Source of the DNA: Meridianimarinicoccus zhengii
GTDB lineage: Bacteria; Pseudomonadota; Alphaproteobacteria; Rhodobacterales; Rhodobacteraceae
Direction: 5' to 3'
Length of the DNA stretch: 50,802 nucleotides
NCBI RefSeq assembly: GCF_003254465.1
Contig: NZ_QDFI01000026.1
Location: forward strand, 1-50,802
In this document: positions 18,920 through 28,400 of the stretch, one piece after another
Layout: each line of letters begins with the position of its first letter
Position numbering within the stretch: the stretch's first letter is position 1
Translations under genes and position numbers: made by a program
The notes under the pieces: generated by a model
Databases searched by the model: none
What the model saw: only the letters and a program-made list of their open reading frames with translations
What the model was told of the DNA's origin: nothing

Positions 18920-20110
18920 ATGGCCAGGAAAACGCTCGACGACATGGATCTCGACGGCAAGGTCGTGCTGACCCGTGTGGACATCAACGTGCCCATGGCC
19001 GACGGGCGGGTGACTGACGCTACCCGCATCGAACGCATCAAGCCGACCATCGACGCAATCCTCGCCAAGGGCGGCAAGCCCGTGCTGCTGGCCCATTTCG
19101 GGCGCCCCAAGGGAAAGCCGGTGGCCGATATGTCGCTTGGTCATGTCCGCGCCGCGGTGCAGGATGTGCTTGGGGTGCCCGTGGGCTTCGCAGACGATTG
19201 CATCGGTCTGCCCGCCAAGAAGGGCGTGTCCGAGATGGAAACGGGCACGGTCCTGCTTCTGGAGAACATGCGCTTCCACGTGGGCGAGGAAGCCAACGAC
19301 CCGGCTTTCGCGGCGTCGCTCGCGGCGCTTGGCGATGTCTATTGCAACGATGCCTTCTCGGCTGCGCACCGCGCCCATGCCTCGACCGAGGGTATCGCGC
19401 GGCTTCTACCCTCCTGCGCGGGGCGTTCGATGCAGGCGGAACTGGAGGCGCTCGAGGCGGCACTGTCCACGCCCACGCGCCCCGTGGTGGCCGTGGTGGG
19501 CGGCGCGAAGGTGTCGACCAAGCTCGACCTGCTCGGCAATCTCGTTGGCCGCGTGGACATGCTCGTGATCGGCGGCGGCATGGCCAACACGTTTCTCGTG
19601 GCGCAGGGCAAGCCCATCGGCAAGTCCCTGGCCGAACCCGACATGGCCCCGACCGCGCGCGAGATCATGGACAAGGCCGAGACAGGGGGCTGCCGCATCA
19701 TCCTGCCCGAAGACGTGGTCGTGGCACGGGAATTCAAGGCCGGGGCCGCGCATGAAACCGTGGCTGCGGATGCCTGTCCCGATGACGCGATGATCCTCGA
19801 TGCCGGTCCTGCCGCGGTCGCCGCGGTCGCTGGGGCCTTCGATGCAGCCAAGACGCTGATCTGGAACGGTCCGCTCGGTGCCTTCGAAATCCCGCCCTTC
19901 GACACCGCCACCAATGCCGCCGCGCGCCATGCGGCGCAACTCAGCCGCGATGGCGCGCTGGTCAGCGTCGCCGGCGGCGGTGACACGGTTTCGGCGCTGA
20001 ACATCTCCGGCGCGGCCGCGGACTTCACCTATATCTCGACGGCGGGCGGCGCGTTTCTCGAATGGATGGAAGGCAAGGTCCTACCCGGTGTCGCGGCGCT
20101 CGATACCTGA
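18920..20110 (+). CDS. pgk: phosphoglycerate kinase
   Basis: 396 residues, normal length. It interconverts 1,3-bisphosphoglycerate and 3-phosphoglycerate with ATP formation. The N-terminal block [17 protein letters not shown] (substrate side), AHFGRPKGK, the GGAKVSTK block (near 193) and the nucleotide-side WNGPLGAFE and GGGDTVSAL blocks are intact. AAGGAGACGGACG precedes the ATG. The aldolase gene follows after 95 bp on the same strand, an arrangement of gluconeogenic/glycolytic genes. Confidence 0.97.
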   Translation: MARKTLDDMDLDGKVVLTRVDINVPMADGRVTDATRIERIKPTIDAILAKGGKPVLLAHFGRPKGKPVADMSLGHVRAAVQDVLGVPVGFADDCIGLPAKKGVSEMETGTVLLLENMRFHVGEEANDPAFAASLAALGDVYCNDAFSAAHRAHASTEGIARLLPSCAGRSMQAELEALEAALSTPTRPVVAVVGGAKVSTKLDLLGNLVGRVDMLVIGGGMANTFLVAQGKPIGKSLAEPDMAPTAREIMDKAETGGCRIILPEDVVVAREFKAGAAHETVAADACPDDAMILDAGPAAVAAVAGAFDAAKTLIWNGPLGAFEIPPFDTATNAAARHAAQLSRDGALVSVAGGGDTVSALNISGAAADFTYISTAGGAFLEWMEGKVLPGVAALDT

Positions 20111-20127
20111 CCGGATCCACGAAAACC

Positions 20128-20136
20128 GTTAGCGTT
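20128..20136. promoter_or_regulatory. half-palindrome resembling a CceR/AkgR-type site
   Basis: GTTAGCGTT in the pgk-aldolase gap, 70 bp before the aldolase start. It matches the left and centre of the palindrome TGTTARCGYTAACA reported for the rhodobacterial carbon regulator CceR, but the right arm is degraded. Confidence 0.25.
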
Positions 20137-20205
20137 CTCACACTTGATCGCCGCCGTCACGCGGCCTAACGACTGGCGCAAGTGATCAATGAAAGGTTTC
20201 CCGGC

Positions 20206-21135
20206 ATGCAGATGACCGACACCGTCCGCCAGATCCTGCGCAACTACGAGGGGGAAAACCCTGGCGTCAAATCCAAGCTTGCCAGCATGCTGATGACAGG
20301 CAAGCTTGCAGGGACGGGCAAGATGATCATTCTGCCGGTGGATCAGGGTTTCGAACACGGTCCCGCGCGCACCTTTGCCCCCAACCCCGCCGGATACGAC
20401 CCGCACTATCACTACCAACTGGCCATCGATGCGGGCCTCAATGCCTATGCCGCGCCGCTCGGCCAGCTGGAAGCCGGTGCAGACACGTTCGCGGGCCAGA
20501 TCCCCACGATCCTGAAACTCAACTCCGCGAACTCGCTGATGTCGGACACGGCGGGCAAGAACCAGGCGATCACGGGGTCGGTAGAGGATGCGCTCCGTCT
20601 CGGGTGTGCCGCGATCGGGTTCACCATTTATCCGGGTTCGGACATGGCGCTCGACATGTTCGAGGAAATCGTGGAAATGCGCCGCGAGGCGGCGGCCTGC
20701 GGGATCGCGACCGTGATCTGGTCCTACCCGCGTGGAGAGGCGATCAGCAAGGACGGAGAAACCGCCATCGACATCGCGGCCTACGCGGCGCAGATTGCCG
20801 CCCTGCTCGGCGCGCATGTCATCAAGATCAAGCTCTCGACCGACCATCTCGAACTACCCGAGGCGAAGAAGGTCTACGAGGCGCAGGACATCGACATCGC
20901 AACGCAGGCCGCGCGCGTGAAACATTGCATGGAAGCGTCGTTCTGCGGGCGCAGGATCGTCGTGTTCTCTGGGGGGGCGAAAAAGGGCGCCGACAGCGTC
21001 TATGACGACGCCCGCGCCATCCGCGACGGCGGCGGCAACGGCTCCATCATCGGTCGCAACAGCTTCCAGCGCTCACGTGAAGACGCACTCGACATGCTCG
21101 GAAAGCTCGTGGACATTTATCTCGGCAAGGCTTGA
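20206..21135 (+). CDS. fba: class I fructose-1,6-bisphosphate aldolase (DhnA type)
   Basis: 309 residues, the DeoC/DhnA-like class I aldolase family, unrelated in sequence to class II FbaA. It makes fructose-1,6-bisphosphate from triose phosphates or the reverse, by Schiff-base chemistry. Family blocks are LPVDQGFEHGPA (near 38), GFTIYPGSD (near 140), IWSYPRGE, IKIKLSTDH, which holds the probable Schiff-base Lys, and SGGAKKG. ATG 20206 was chosen because GAAAGG lies 8 bp upstream; the GTG at 20182 is less likely. A strong terminator follows. Confidence 0.93.
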   Translation: MQMTDTVRQILRNYEGENPGVKSKLASMLMTGKLAGTGKMIILPVDQGFEHGPARTFAPNPAGYDPHYHYQLAIDAGLNAYAAPLGQLEAGADTFAGQIPTILKLNSANSLMSDTAGKNQAITGSVEDALRLGCAAIGFTIYPGSDMALDMFEEIVEMRREAAACGIATVIWSYPRGEAISKDGETAIDIAAYAAQIAALLGAHVIKIKLSTDHLELPEAKKVYEAQDIDIATQAARVKHCMEASFCGRRIVVFSGGAKKGADSVYDDARAIRDGGGNGSIIGRNSFQRSREDALDMLGKLVDIYLGKA

Positions 21136-21164
21136 TCCCTATCGGCACGGCCCGAAACGGCAGG

Positions 21165-21204
21165 AAAGCCCGGCTGCAACACAGCCGGGCTTTCGCGTTT
21201 TATG
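21165..21204 (+). terminator. Rho-independent terminator after the aldolase gene
   Basis: Perfect 12-bp arms (21165-21176 and 21182-21193) around a CAACA loop, followed by CGCGTTTTAT. It ends the pgk-fba unit. Confidence 0.85.
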
Positions 21205-21271
21205 GGGATTCCCTTGCCCACCGCGCCGTGCGATGGTCCGCATGCGTGGAAACGAGATCAGGGGCACGTCT

Positions 21272-21565
21272 ATGGCGCGCAAGACAGGCTGGGAATTCCC
21301 CATCTACGTAATGGTTTGCCTGGCGCTTTCCGGGTATTTCGCGTTTTCGGCAATCCAGGGTCCGCTTGGTGTCGTGACCCGCGTGGAAACCGAAGCCAGT
21401 ATGACACGCCTGTCACGCACCCGCGATGCGCTGGCCGCAGACGTGGCGACGCTGTCCAACAAGACAGAACGCCTATCGGACAGCTACCTTGATCTCGATC
21501 TTCTGGACGAGCGGGCGCGCAGCGTGCTGGGTTACATGAGAACAGACGATCTCGCGATCCGCTGA
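21272..21565 (+). CDS. ftsB: FtsB/DivIC-like septum formation initiator
   Basis: 97 residues: short basic N-terminus, one membrane helix (about 9-28), then a coiled-coil-like segment (about 38-68) and a conserved end with DLDLLDERARSVLGY. This is the layout of FtsB, part of the FtsQLB divisome complex. It lies between the aldolase terminator and convergent cysE, 7 bp from the latter's end. In many Rhodobacterales a gene like this precedes pdhA; that partner is not here. Confidence 0.8.
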   Translation: MARKTGWEFPIYVMVCLALSGYFAFSAIQGPLGVVTRVETEASMTRLSRTRDALAADVATLSNKTERLSDSYLDLDLLDERARSVLGYMRTDDLAIR

Positions 21566-21572
21566 CGCAGAT

Positions 21573-22370
21573 CTAAAGGCGCTGGTTCATCGTGATCGAC
21601 GGCTGGTCGCACCCGGCCTCGCCCACGATCCGCGCGGGAACACCCGCCACGGTCTTGCACGCTGGCACGTCCTGCAGCACGACGCTTCCCGCCGCAATCC
21701 GCGAGCAATTGCCGATGCGGATATTTCCAAGAACCTTTGCACCCGCCCCGATCAGCACACCATCGCCGATCTTCGGGTGCCGGTCGTCGCCGTCCTTCCC
21801 CGTGCCGCCAAGCGTCACCGAATGCAGCATCGACACATTGTTGCCAACGACAGCCGTCTCGCCGATCACGATAGAATGGGCATGATCGATCATGATGCCC
21901 TGCCCAAGACGCGCTGCCGGGTGCACGTCCACGCCGAACAGCTCCGAAACCCGCATCTGAAGGAAATAAGCCATGTCTTGCCGCCCCTCGCGCCAGAGCC
22001 AATGCGCGACGCGGTAGGACTGAAGCGCCTGGTACCCCTTGAAGAACAGGATGGGCTGGATCAACCGGTGGCATGCCGGATCGCGTTCATAGACCGCCAT
22101 AAGGTCAGCACGCGCCGCCACCTCAAGCGACGGATCGGCCGTAAAGGCCGCGTCCACAACTTCCCCAAGCAACTGGTCCGGCATCTCGCTGGACGCAAGC
22201 TTCATCGCAATTCGATAGGACAGCGCCCGTGCAAGCGATCCATGATGAAGGATGCCACCATGAACCAGAGCCCCGAGAAGCGGTTCGTTCGCAATTGCCG
22301 TTTCCGCCTCCGCGGTGATCTGCGCCCAGGCGGGGTCGAAGTCCTCGACGCGGCTGAGAGGATAGGACAT
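21573..22370 (-). CDS. cysE: serine O-acetyltransferase
   Basis: 265 residues, normal CysE length. It makes O-acetylserine from serine and acetyl-CoA for cysteine synthesis. The N-terminal helical domain precedes a left-handed beta-helix of hexapeptide repeats (about 150-245) with DVHPAARLGQGIMIDHAH (active-site Asp/His), VTLGGTG and HPKIGDGVLIGAGAK. It lies directly behind the GTA operon on the same strand, 73 bp after the DUF2793 gene, with a hairpin between. Confidence 0.95.
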   Translation of the reverse strand: MSYPLSRVEDFDPAWAQITAEAETAIANEPLLGALVHGGILHHGSLARALSYRIAMKLASSEMPDQLLGEVVDAAFTADPSLEVAARADLMAVYERDPACHRLIQPILFFKGYQALQSYRVAHWLWREGRQDMAYFLQMRVSELFGVDVHPAARLGQGIMIDHAHSIVIGETAVVGNNVSMLHSVTLGGTGKDGDDRHPKIGDGVLIGAGAKVLGNIRIGNCSRIAAGSVVLQDVPACKTVAGVPARIVGEAGCDQPSITMNQRL

Positions 22371-22417
22371 GATGGCCTCCGTTCACGCTTTGCGGCAACA
22401 TAGCTCTCCACTGCCCT

Positions 22418-22438
22418 CGGCGCCACCCCTCGGCGCCG
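22418..22438 (-). terminator. hairpin at the end of the GTA operon
   Basis: Arms CGGCGCC/GGCGCCG (22418-22424 and 22432-22438), 7-nt loop, just past the last GTA-linked stop codon. No T-run, so it may stop transcription only partly before cysE. Confidence 0.45.
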
Positions 22439-22443
22439 CCCTC

Positions 22444-23154
22444 TCACACTCGCGGGATACCGACGCGGAGCAGATGCACCGCAAGGCGCACGCGCCCGCT
22501 TGCGAACGCGCCGCCCTCGGCCTCCAGCCGCAGCGGGGTGGGCACATAATATGCCTGCGGCTGGCCCGTGACGCCTTGTACCCAGGACCCAAGCGAGACC
22601 CCCAACCCGCTGCCATAGCGGTCCGGGCCGCCGACAACGCCAATGCGCCAGGACGACAAAGTTCCAGTGATCGCCTGCGATACGACACCCGACACCCCGA
22701 TCACGACAGCCTTCGCGGGAATGACTGGATCGCTTTCAACCTCCGTGCCTTCCGCAAGGTTCACGTCGATCTCCACGGTCTCGGCCTGCAAGGCGGCGCC
22801 GTTGGGCGACACCGCCAAGGCTCCCGCCACCCATGCCAGACCATCGAAGACCGCGGCCTCGGCCCTGTCCACGATCCAGGCACGCCAGCCGGCCCGCGGC
22901 GTCACGAAAATCCAGCCGCCGTTCGAGAACACGGCCAGCTTGCCCGGATGCAGCGCCCAGTCCCCGGTTGCGGCGGGCGGCACGAAGAACGCCATGCCGT
23001 CCACCCCGACGGAAGGCGGGGTCTCCAGGGTCACCGACTCCAGCCGCAGCTGTGCGGCTGCATCGATCAGCGCCAGCGCTTCGTTCACGGTCACGTGCTT
23101 TTGTGCCTGCGCCGCCTGTACCAGCGGCAGTTCAAGGTTCGCGGTCTTAACCAT
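22444..23154 (-). CDS. DUF2793 protein at the end of the GTA operon
   Basis: 236 residues. The N-terminal part (LPLVQAAQAQKHVTVNEAL onward) matches DUF2793 as I know it from the ends of GTA and phage tail regions. The C-terminal 100 residues are strand-rich and end PTPLRLEAEGGAFASGRVRLAVHLLRV. It overlaps the megatron gene by 8 bp, so it is surely made with the particle. Position after the tip protein suggests a tail-associated or receptor-binding role; that is inference. Confidence 0.78.
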   Translation of the reverse strand: MVKTANLELPLVQAAQAQKHVTVNEALALIDAAAQLRLESVTLETPPSVGVDGMAFFVPPAATGDWALHPGKLAVFSNGGWIFVTPRAGWRAWIVDRAEAAVFDGLAWVAGALAVSPNGAALQAETVEIDVNLAEGTEVESDPVIPAKAVVIGVSGVVSQAITGTLSSWRIGVVGGPDRYGSGLGVSLGSWVQGVTGQPQAYYVPTPLRLEAEGGAFASGRVRLAVHLLRVGIPRV

Positions 23155-26100
23155 GGAGTGTCACCTTTCCAAAGGACCCGGCACCGTACCGGTCCGAAAT
23201 CTGCGCGACGCGCAAGTCATAGCCGCCAAGAGCACCATCCGCAGAACGCAGATCGGCGGGGTAGACCCAGCTTGGCGTGCTGACGATCACCTCGCGGCGC
23301 AGCCCGGCGCCGGTGTAGATCCGCACTGCATATTGCTCGAAGGCCTCACCGAGCGGCGCATCCGCCAATGACCAGAGATCCCCGTCGATCCGAGTCCGCC
23401 GCACCCAGCTTAGAACATGCGATCCATCCGCCGCCTGCCGCTTCCGAAGATGGACAGGCGCCAGCGGTCGCAGGCCGTTGCCGGCAAAAACGCGCTCTGA
23501 CGGAACGAAGCTCGGGGCGCTCATGGGCTGGGATGCAGGCCCGACACGGAAGTACCGAACCAGCCCGCGTGCGTCAGAAGGGAGATCGATCTGCTGCACG
23601 GCATCGTCCAGCAGCACGACAAGGCTGCCCGCGGGCCATACGGGAGGCATGTCGGCTTCCGTTCCTAATTGCCCGCGCAGGCGCAGGCTCAGGTCATAGA
23701 CATCGGGTCCCACAAGTTCCGCGCGTTCGAACTGGAAAATCTCCCATCCCGCCGTTCCCCCGTCCCCGATTGCCATCGCATTCGCCCCGGACAAGAGCAT
23801 CTCCCGCGTGACCGATGACAATGCACCGTCCGACAGTTCCACGCGAAGTGGTGCACCCCTGTCCGGCAAGCCCGGCTGGGCCCAAGCCATCGAAGACCGC
23901 GTCACACCGACAATCCCCGCACGCGATACGACCGTGTTCAGCCGAAAGTCAGCGGTGCTTCCAGACCCGAATACCGCGACATCGCCCGGCCACGGCCGCG
24001 CCGCGACCGCAATCCATGGCGCATGGGGCACGGCATCGCTCCGCAGAAGCGGCAGGTCCATGAAGACCGGCGACGGCGGCACAGGCGCGTTCGTTGCACG
24101 GATCGGCGCGATCTCTTCCACGGGCTTTCCCGACAGGTAGATGCCCGGCTCCACGCGGACGGCCTCGATCACCTGAATCCCCTGGGACTCGCAGCGATCG
24201 ATGCGGTAGCGGGCGCGTTCCGATCCCATGTCCAGGCCCACCACGTCCCCGGCGCCAAGCTCAAGACACGAGGGCGGCAAGGCGAAGCGCGCCGAATCCC
24301 GGGCTGCTCCGGCCTCGGCCAGCCATCTCTCCGTGATCGCACGAGCCTCGGCAGCCGTCAGCACGAGGTTCAGTTCCGACTGCGCAGCCACGTCGCTCTC
24401 GGCTCCTGGCAGCGCGGTCTCCATCGCCTTGATATCGAACACGCCATCGGCCGCGACATAGGAAAGCCGCACACGGTCCGCGATCTCCGCCCGCGCTGCG
24501 CGCGTCCGGTCCAGATCGATGTCCTGATCGGGATGCCGCGCCAGCATGTCCACCGAAACCATTCGCCGCACGCGCTCGTCGCGGTTTCGGAACACAAGCT
24601 GCCCGTCGCGTTCGTGTACGTCGAACCCGTAGGCCAGCATCAGCGGCTCAAGCGCCTGTCGGGCCGATCCGGTCTCGGGCACGCAATAGCCGCGGACAAG
24701 CCCATGCAGTTCCGACACGTCCGGGTCGTGAAGACCGGCCCGCCCACAGATCTCGCGCACCACCGTTGCCAGCAGTTGCGCGCCGGTACGTCCGTTCAGC
24801 CAGTGTCCACGGATGTAGTTCGGCCCATCTGTCCAAAGGTCCGTGCGCCCCGGAAACCAGGGATAGGGTCGCGCATCCCATGCCCAGACGAATGCCCGTC
24901 CCATGTCCACCATCGGCCCGCCATAGATCGGTGAAACCGGGTTCCTTGCGGCGTCGGCCCAATGCGCGTAGGTGGCGCGCAGATACTGCATCTGGATCAG
25001 GTCGTCGCGTGCACCGTTGGACCCGCGCGGCAACACCGACTCGGACGATTTCGGATCGATGAACTTGTTCGGCTGGTTGGTCGCGCTGTCCAGCGCCGCA
25101 CAGCCCAGTTCGGTGAACCAGAAAGGCTTCGATTGCGGCTGCCAGGGGGTCGGCCCTGCCTGCCGCACGCCACCCATCCGGTCGTGATGCGCGTTCGACC
25201 ACCAGTTCTGCAGGTCCTTGTAACGAAAGACCCACGGCTCGCCGTAGGCACCATCGGTGATCGGCACGCGCAACTGCGTCTCTGCCGCCGCCGCATCGGG
25301 GTAGTACCAGTCATACCCCTCTCCACCTGCGACATTCGCCTTGAGGTATTCGAGGTTGTAGATGGAGCCCCAGTCGGCATCGAGGTGGTCCTCCCCCGCA
25401 CGCCAGTCCGAGATTCGCATGTAGTTGTCGATCCCGATGAAATCGATATCGGGGTGCGCCCAAAGCGGATCGAGATGGAAGAAATGGTCGCCAGACCCGT
25501 CCTGCGGCGTGTAGCCGAAGTATTCCGACCAGTCGGACGCATAGCTCAGTTTCACGTCCGGCCCGAGAAGCGTGCGTACGTCCTGCACCAGGCTCATGAA
25601 CTCGGCCACGGCCGGGAAGTTGTTACCGGCGCCGCGGATCTGGGTCAGGGCGCGCATCTCCGACCCGATGCAGAACGACCCCACGCCCCCTGCGGCAGCA
25701 CAAAGCGCCGCGTAGTGTAGAATGAACCGTCGCATTCCCCACTCCGGGGGACCGGAATAGATGACCTCTTCACCTTCGATCCGGAAATCCGAGGCACGGG
25801 CGGACCCGAAAAAAGCTTCGACCTCCGTTGACGCAGCCGCAGTTCCATCAGGGCTGCCGGGACGCCCCGGCGCGATCGACGTGGTGATCCGCCCACGCCA
25901 CGGCAGTTCCGGCTGTCCGGCTGCACCTGTCCACGGATCAGGCAGCGTATTGCCAGGAAGCTGCTCCATCAGGATGAACGGATAGAACAGCACATGCTGC
26001 CCGCGCGCGCGGATGTTTCGGATCGCCTCGACCACCGCAGCGTCCGCCGGCGTGCCGCCGTAGACAGACTTGCCGTCGAGCCTCGGTACCTCGCGCGCAC

Positions 26101-27073
26101 TGACGCGGTCCAACCCGGCCACGCGCCAGGGCATCGGCGCACCATCGGCAAACTTGTGTTCGACCTTGGGCCGGATCGCGGCCTGTCCGCAGCGCAAGTC
26201 GTCCCCGAACCACGACACGACCAGCGACACCGCGCCGCAATTCGGCAGCTCCGTCTGCAAGCTGTCCATGGATGCGAGAAAATCGGTCGCGGCCAGCGTA
26301 TTGCTCATGTTTGCTGGCGTGTTGCGGCCCGGACCTTCGGCATAGTGAACCGGCGTGGTGGCCAGCGAGTATTCCCCCGTGCCCGGAATGAGCGCGACCG
26401 CGCGCACGCCATCGACCATCGAGCGCGCGGCATCCTGAGCCGCGGCCTGCTCCGGGCGCACCACTTCGAACGTGAACTGCGGAACGCGATTGCCAAAGGG
26501 TGTCAGGTCGAGATCCTCGAACACCACATAGGCCGTGCCGCGATAGGACGGTGCATTCCCGACCCCCTCGACAGCCGCGATCTTCGGGTCCGCGACCTGC
26601 CATTCGGAGCCGGGATAAACCCGCATCGAGACGCCGCCGCGTGGCAATTCCTCGCCATCCGCCCAAATCCGGGCAACGTGGCTGATCTGCCCTTCGCATA
26701 GTGCGACGGCAAGGCTCACGCTGTAGCTATAGGTCGTGACGCTCGGACCTTTCGGCCGCCCCTTGCCACCGGACACCCGTTCCGTGCTGCGCGCCTCGGA
26801 AAACTCCGACGCCCAGATCACCTGCCCCGCGATGCGCATGCGCCCGTAAAGCTGCGCCACGGCCGCGCCCTCGCTTGCGCCGGTCAGCCGGAACCTGTCG
26901 ATCCGACCGCGTTCGACGACGTCCGATCCCGACCCCATCAACCGTTGGTCGATCAACTGCCCGACAGTTGCACCGACGGCCCGCCCTATGGCGGCCGCCG
27001 AAAGGCCTAGAACCGACCCGCCAACGGCGCTGCCCGCCGCAGCACCCGCTGCTGATAGAAGCAATGTCGCCAT
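23147..27073 (-). CDS. orfg15: GTA tail tip megatron protein (g15)
   Basis: 1308 residues, the largest gene here. The N-terminus has a Gly/Ala-rich hydrophobic segment (about 3-40), typical of gp15. The middle (about 390-760) is the GTA TIM-barrel-like glycosidase-type domain, and the rest is phage-tail/fibronectin-like. In R. capsulatus this protein forms the spike/tip of the baseplate and probably helps penetrate the recipient envelope. ATG 27073 overlaps the g14 stop by one base (TGATG). No frameshift is seen along its length. Confidence 0.93.
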   Translation of the reverse strand: MATLLLSAAGAAAGSAVGGSVLGLSAAAIGRAVGATVGQLIDQRLMGSGSDVVERGRIDRFRLTGASEGAAVAQLYGRMRIAGQVIWASEFSEARSTERVSGGKGRPKGPSVTTYSYSVSLAVALCEGQISHVARIWADGEELPRGGVSMRVYPGSEWQVADPKIAAVEGVGNAPSYRGTAYVVFEDLDLTPFGNRVPQFTFEVVRPEQAAAQDAARSMVDGVRAVALIPGTGEYSLATTPVHYAEGPGRNTPANMSNTLAATDFLASMDSLQTELPNCGAVSLVVSWFGDDLRCGQAAIRPKVEHKFADGAPMPWRVAGLDRVSAREVPRLDGKSVYGGTPADAAVVEAIRNIRARGQHVLFYPFILMEQLPGNTLPDPWTGAAGQPELPWRGRITTSIAPGRPGSPDGTAAASTEVEAFFGSARASDFRIEGEEVIYSGPPEWGMRRFILHYAALCAAAGGVGSFCIGSEMRALTQIRGAGNNFPAVAEFMSLVQDVRTLLGPDVKLSYASDWSEYFGYTPQDGSGDHFFHLDPLWAHPDIDFIGIDNYMRISDWRAGEDHLDADWGSIYNLEYLKANVAGGEGYDWYYPDAAAAETQLRVPITDGAYGEPWVFRYKDLQNWWSNAHHDRMGGVRQAGPTPWQPQSKPFWFTELGCAALDSATNQPNKFIDPKSSESVLPRGSNGARDDLIQMQYLRATYAHWADAARNPVSPIYGGPMVDMGRAFVWAWDARPYPWFPGRTDLWTDGPNYIRGHWLNGRTGAQLLATVVREICGRAGLHDPDVSELHGLVRGYCVPETGSARQALEPLMLAYGFDVHERDGQLVFRNRDERVRRMVSVDMLARHPDQDIDLDRTRAARAEIADRVRLSYVAADGVFDIKAMETALPGAESDVAAQSELNLVLTAAEARAITERWLAEAGAARDSARFALPPSCLELGAGDVVGLDMGSERARYRIDRCESQGIQVIEAVRVEPGIYLSGKPVEEIAPIRATNAPVPPSPVFMDLPLLRSDAVPHAPWIAVAARPWPGDVAVFGSGSTADFRLNTVVSRAGIVGVTRSSMAWAQPGLPDRGAPLRVELSDGALSSVTREMLLSGANAMAIGDGGTAGWEIFQFERAELVGPDVYDLSLRLRGQLGTEADMPPVWPAGSLVVLLDDAVQQIDLPSDARGLVRYFRVGPASQPMSAPSFVPSERVFAGNGLRPLAPVHLRKRQAADGSHVLSWVRRTRIDGDLWSLADAPLGEAFEQYAVRIYTGAGLRREVIVSTPSWVYPADLRSADGALGGYDLRVAQISDRYGAGSFGKVTLHG

Positions 27074-27516
27074 CAGATCGTCTCCTCGGGAAAGGCGAAA
27101 CGCGCGACGACCCGCCGCCGCCACGGCTCGGATAGGGGGCTTTCGACAACCCCGTGCCGGTCGTATGCATGGATGAATGTGGGGGCGATGCCGGCTTCGC
27201 ACTGGATCCCGAGATGCTTGGCTATTCCGCCATCGCGCATCCGGAACAGCAAAACGGTGCCGACCACGTCTTCAGCGGCGGGACACGCATCAAGCCGCCG
27301 CAGCGCCGCCAGCCAAAGCGCCTCGTGACCGTCAGGCTCCGCCCAGTCCGCAGTGTAAGGCGGGATCACCTCTGGTTCGACACCGTAGAGTCCACGCCAG
27401 ACCCCGCGCACAAGGCCAAGACAATCGCATCCGGCACCCCGTACGCTCGCCTGGTGGCGATAAGGTGTGCCCAGCCAATGCCGCGCGATCTTGACCGCGA
27501 TCTCGCCCCTGCTCAT
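27073..27516 (-). CDS. orfg14: GTA NlpC/P60 cell-wall peptidase (g14)
   Basis: 147 residues, one NlpC/P60-type fold. Catalytic Cys32 lies in GCDCLGLVRG and the His101 of AKHLGIQ fits the catalytic His. In the R. capsulatus particle gp14 is a baseplate peptidase thought to cut recipient peptidoglycan locally during DNA delivery. Overlaps g13 by 4 bp and g15 by one base. Confidence 0.93.
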   Translation of the reverse strand: MSRGEIAVKIARHWLGTPYRHQASVRGAGCDCLGLVRGVWRGLYGVEPEVIPPYTADWAEPDGHEALWLAALRRLDACPAAEDVVGTVLLFRMRDGGIAKHLGIQCEAGIAPTFIHAYDRHGVVESPLSEPWRRRVVARFAFPEETI

Positions 27517-28400
27517 CGGTTCAGGCTCCCGCCGCCGTTCGAACCACCTGACTTCGGCACCGCCATCAGCCAGTCCTCGCCGGGGATATGCGGAAACCCG
27601 CGGAACCGAGAAAAGTTTCCGAACTTGGCCTTACAGGTCTCGGCGCGCTTGTCGCACCCGGCCTGGACGCGCACGCGGTCACCGGCGGCCAGAGTCGCGC
27701 GCAGTTCCTGCCACAGATCGATCCGCCGCTCCGCGCCGTCCAGCGCGTCGGACTTGATCATCGCGGACAGACCGGTCGCCGCGCCGCTGAGAACATCCAG
27801 TTTGCCACGGGCGAACCAATCGGCACCATAGCTCGAAAGACCGGACAGGCGCAGCGCCTGCCCTCCGACCGCGTCGATAACATTCGCCTCGGCAGAGTAG
27901 GCTGGGCTGGCCATGTCCACTGCACAAGCTGCATCGCCAAGCCGCGCATTGCAGTGACGCTGATAGACCCTGCCCATGGGCTGCCCAAGGCTCTCGGTCA
28001 GGCCACGCAGTTCTGCCCGGAAACCGCCACCGCCGGTCTGTACCTCGCCGATGGTGCCGCGAAACAGAAGGTGCCGTTCCGCGATATTCGTCCAGTTCAC
28101 GAGCCATGCGCGAACCTCTGCCGCGTCGTACCGTCCGGCCACGAGATCGGCTTCAGTCACCGCGTCCGACTGCAGGGCCCCCAGCGCTTCGCCGTTATCG
28201 ACGGCCAACCCGGTGGTCTGCTGCAACGCCTGGCCGGTCAGCCCGCTATCGGCACGAAACAGAACGCCGTCGAAGACCAGATCGTTATCGTGATCGGTGA
28301 ACCCTAGCGTGACACCGTCCCGCCGCGCAACGGCCCAGCATCGACAAAGTGTTGTTGTACCGGCAGCCAGATGCGCGGCCAGCGCCTCGGAAACGGCCAT
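27513..28400 (-). CDS. orfg13: GTA baseplate hub protein (g13, DUF2163)
   Basis: 295 residues. Early block TLGFTDHDNDL and the DUF2163 core are clear. Four Cys come in two pairs, Cys150/Cys159 and Cys249/Cys256 (CNARLGDAAC and CDKRAETC); the R. capsulatus hub is reported to bind an iron-sulfur cluster, and these four are the natural ligands. The C-terminus is Gly-rich. The gene overlaps g12 by one base and g14 by 4 bp. Confidence 0.93.
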   Translation of the reverse strand: MAVSEALAAHLAAGTTTLCRCWAVARRDGVTLGFTDHDNDLVFDGVLFRADSGLTGQALQQTTGLAVDNGEALGALQSDAVTEADLVAGRYDAAEVRAWLVNWTNIAERHLLFRGTIGEVQTGGGGFRAELRGLTESLGQPMGRVYQRHCNARLGDAACAVDMASPAYSAEANVIDAVGGQALRLSGLSSYGADWFARGKLDVLSGAATGLSAMIKSDALDGAERRIDLWQELRATLAAGDRVRVQAGCDKRAETCKAKFGNFSRFRGFPHIPGEDWLMAVPKSGGSNGGGSLNR

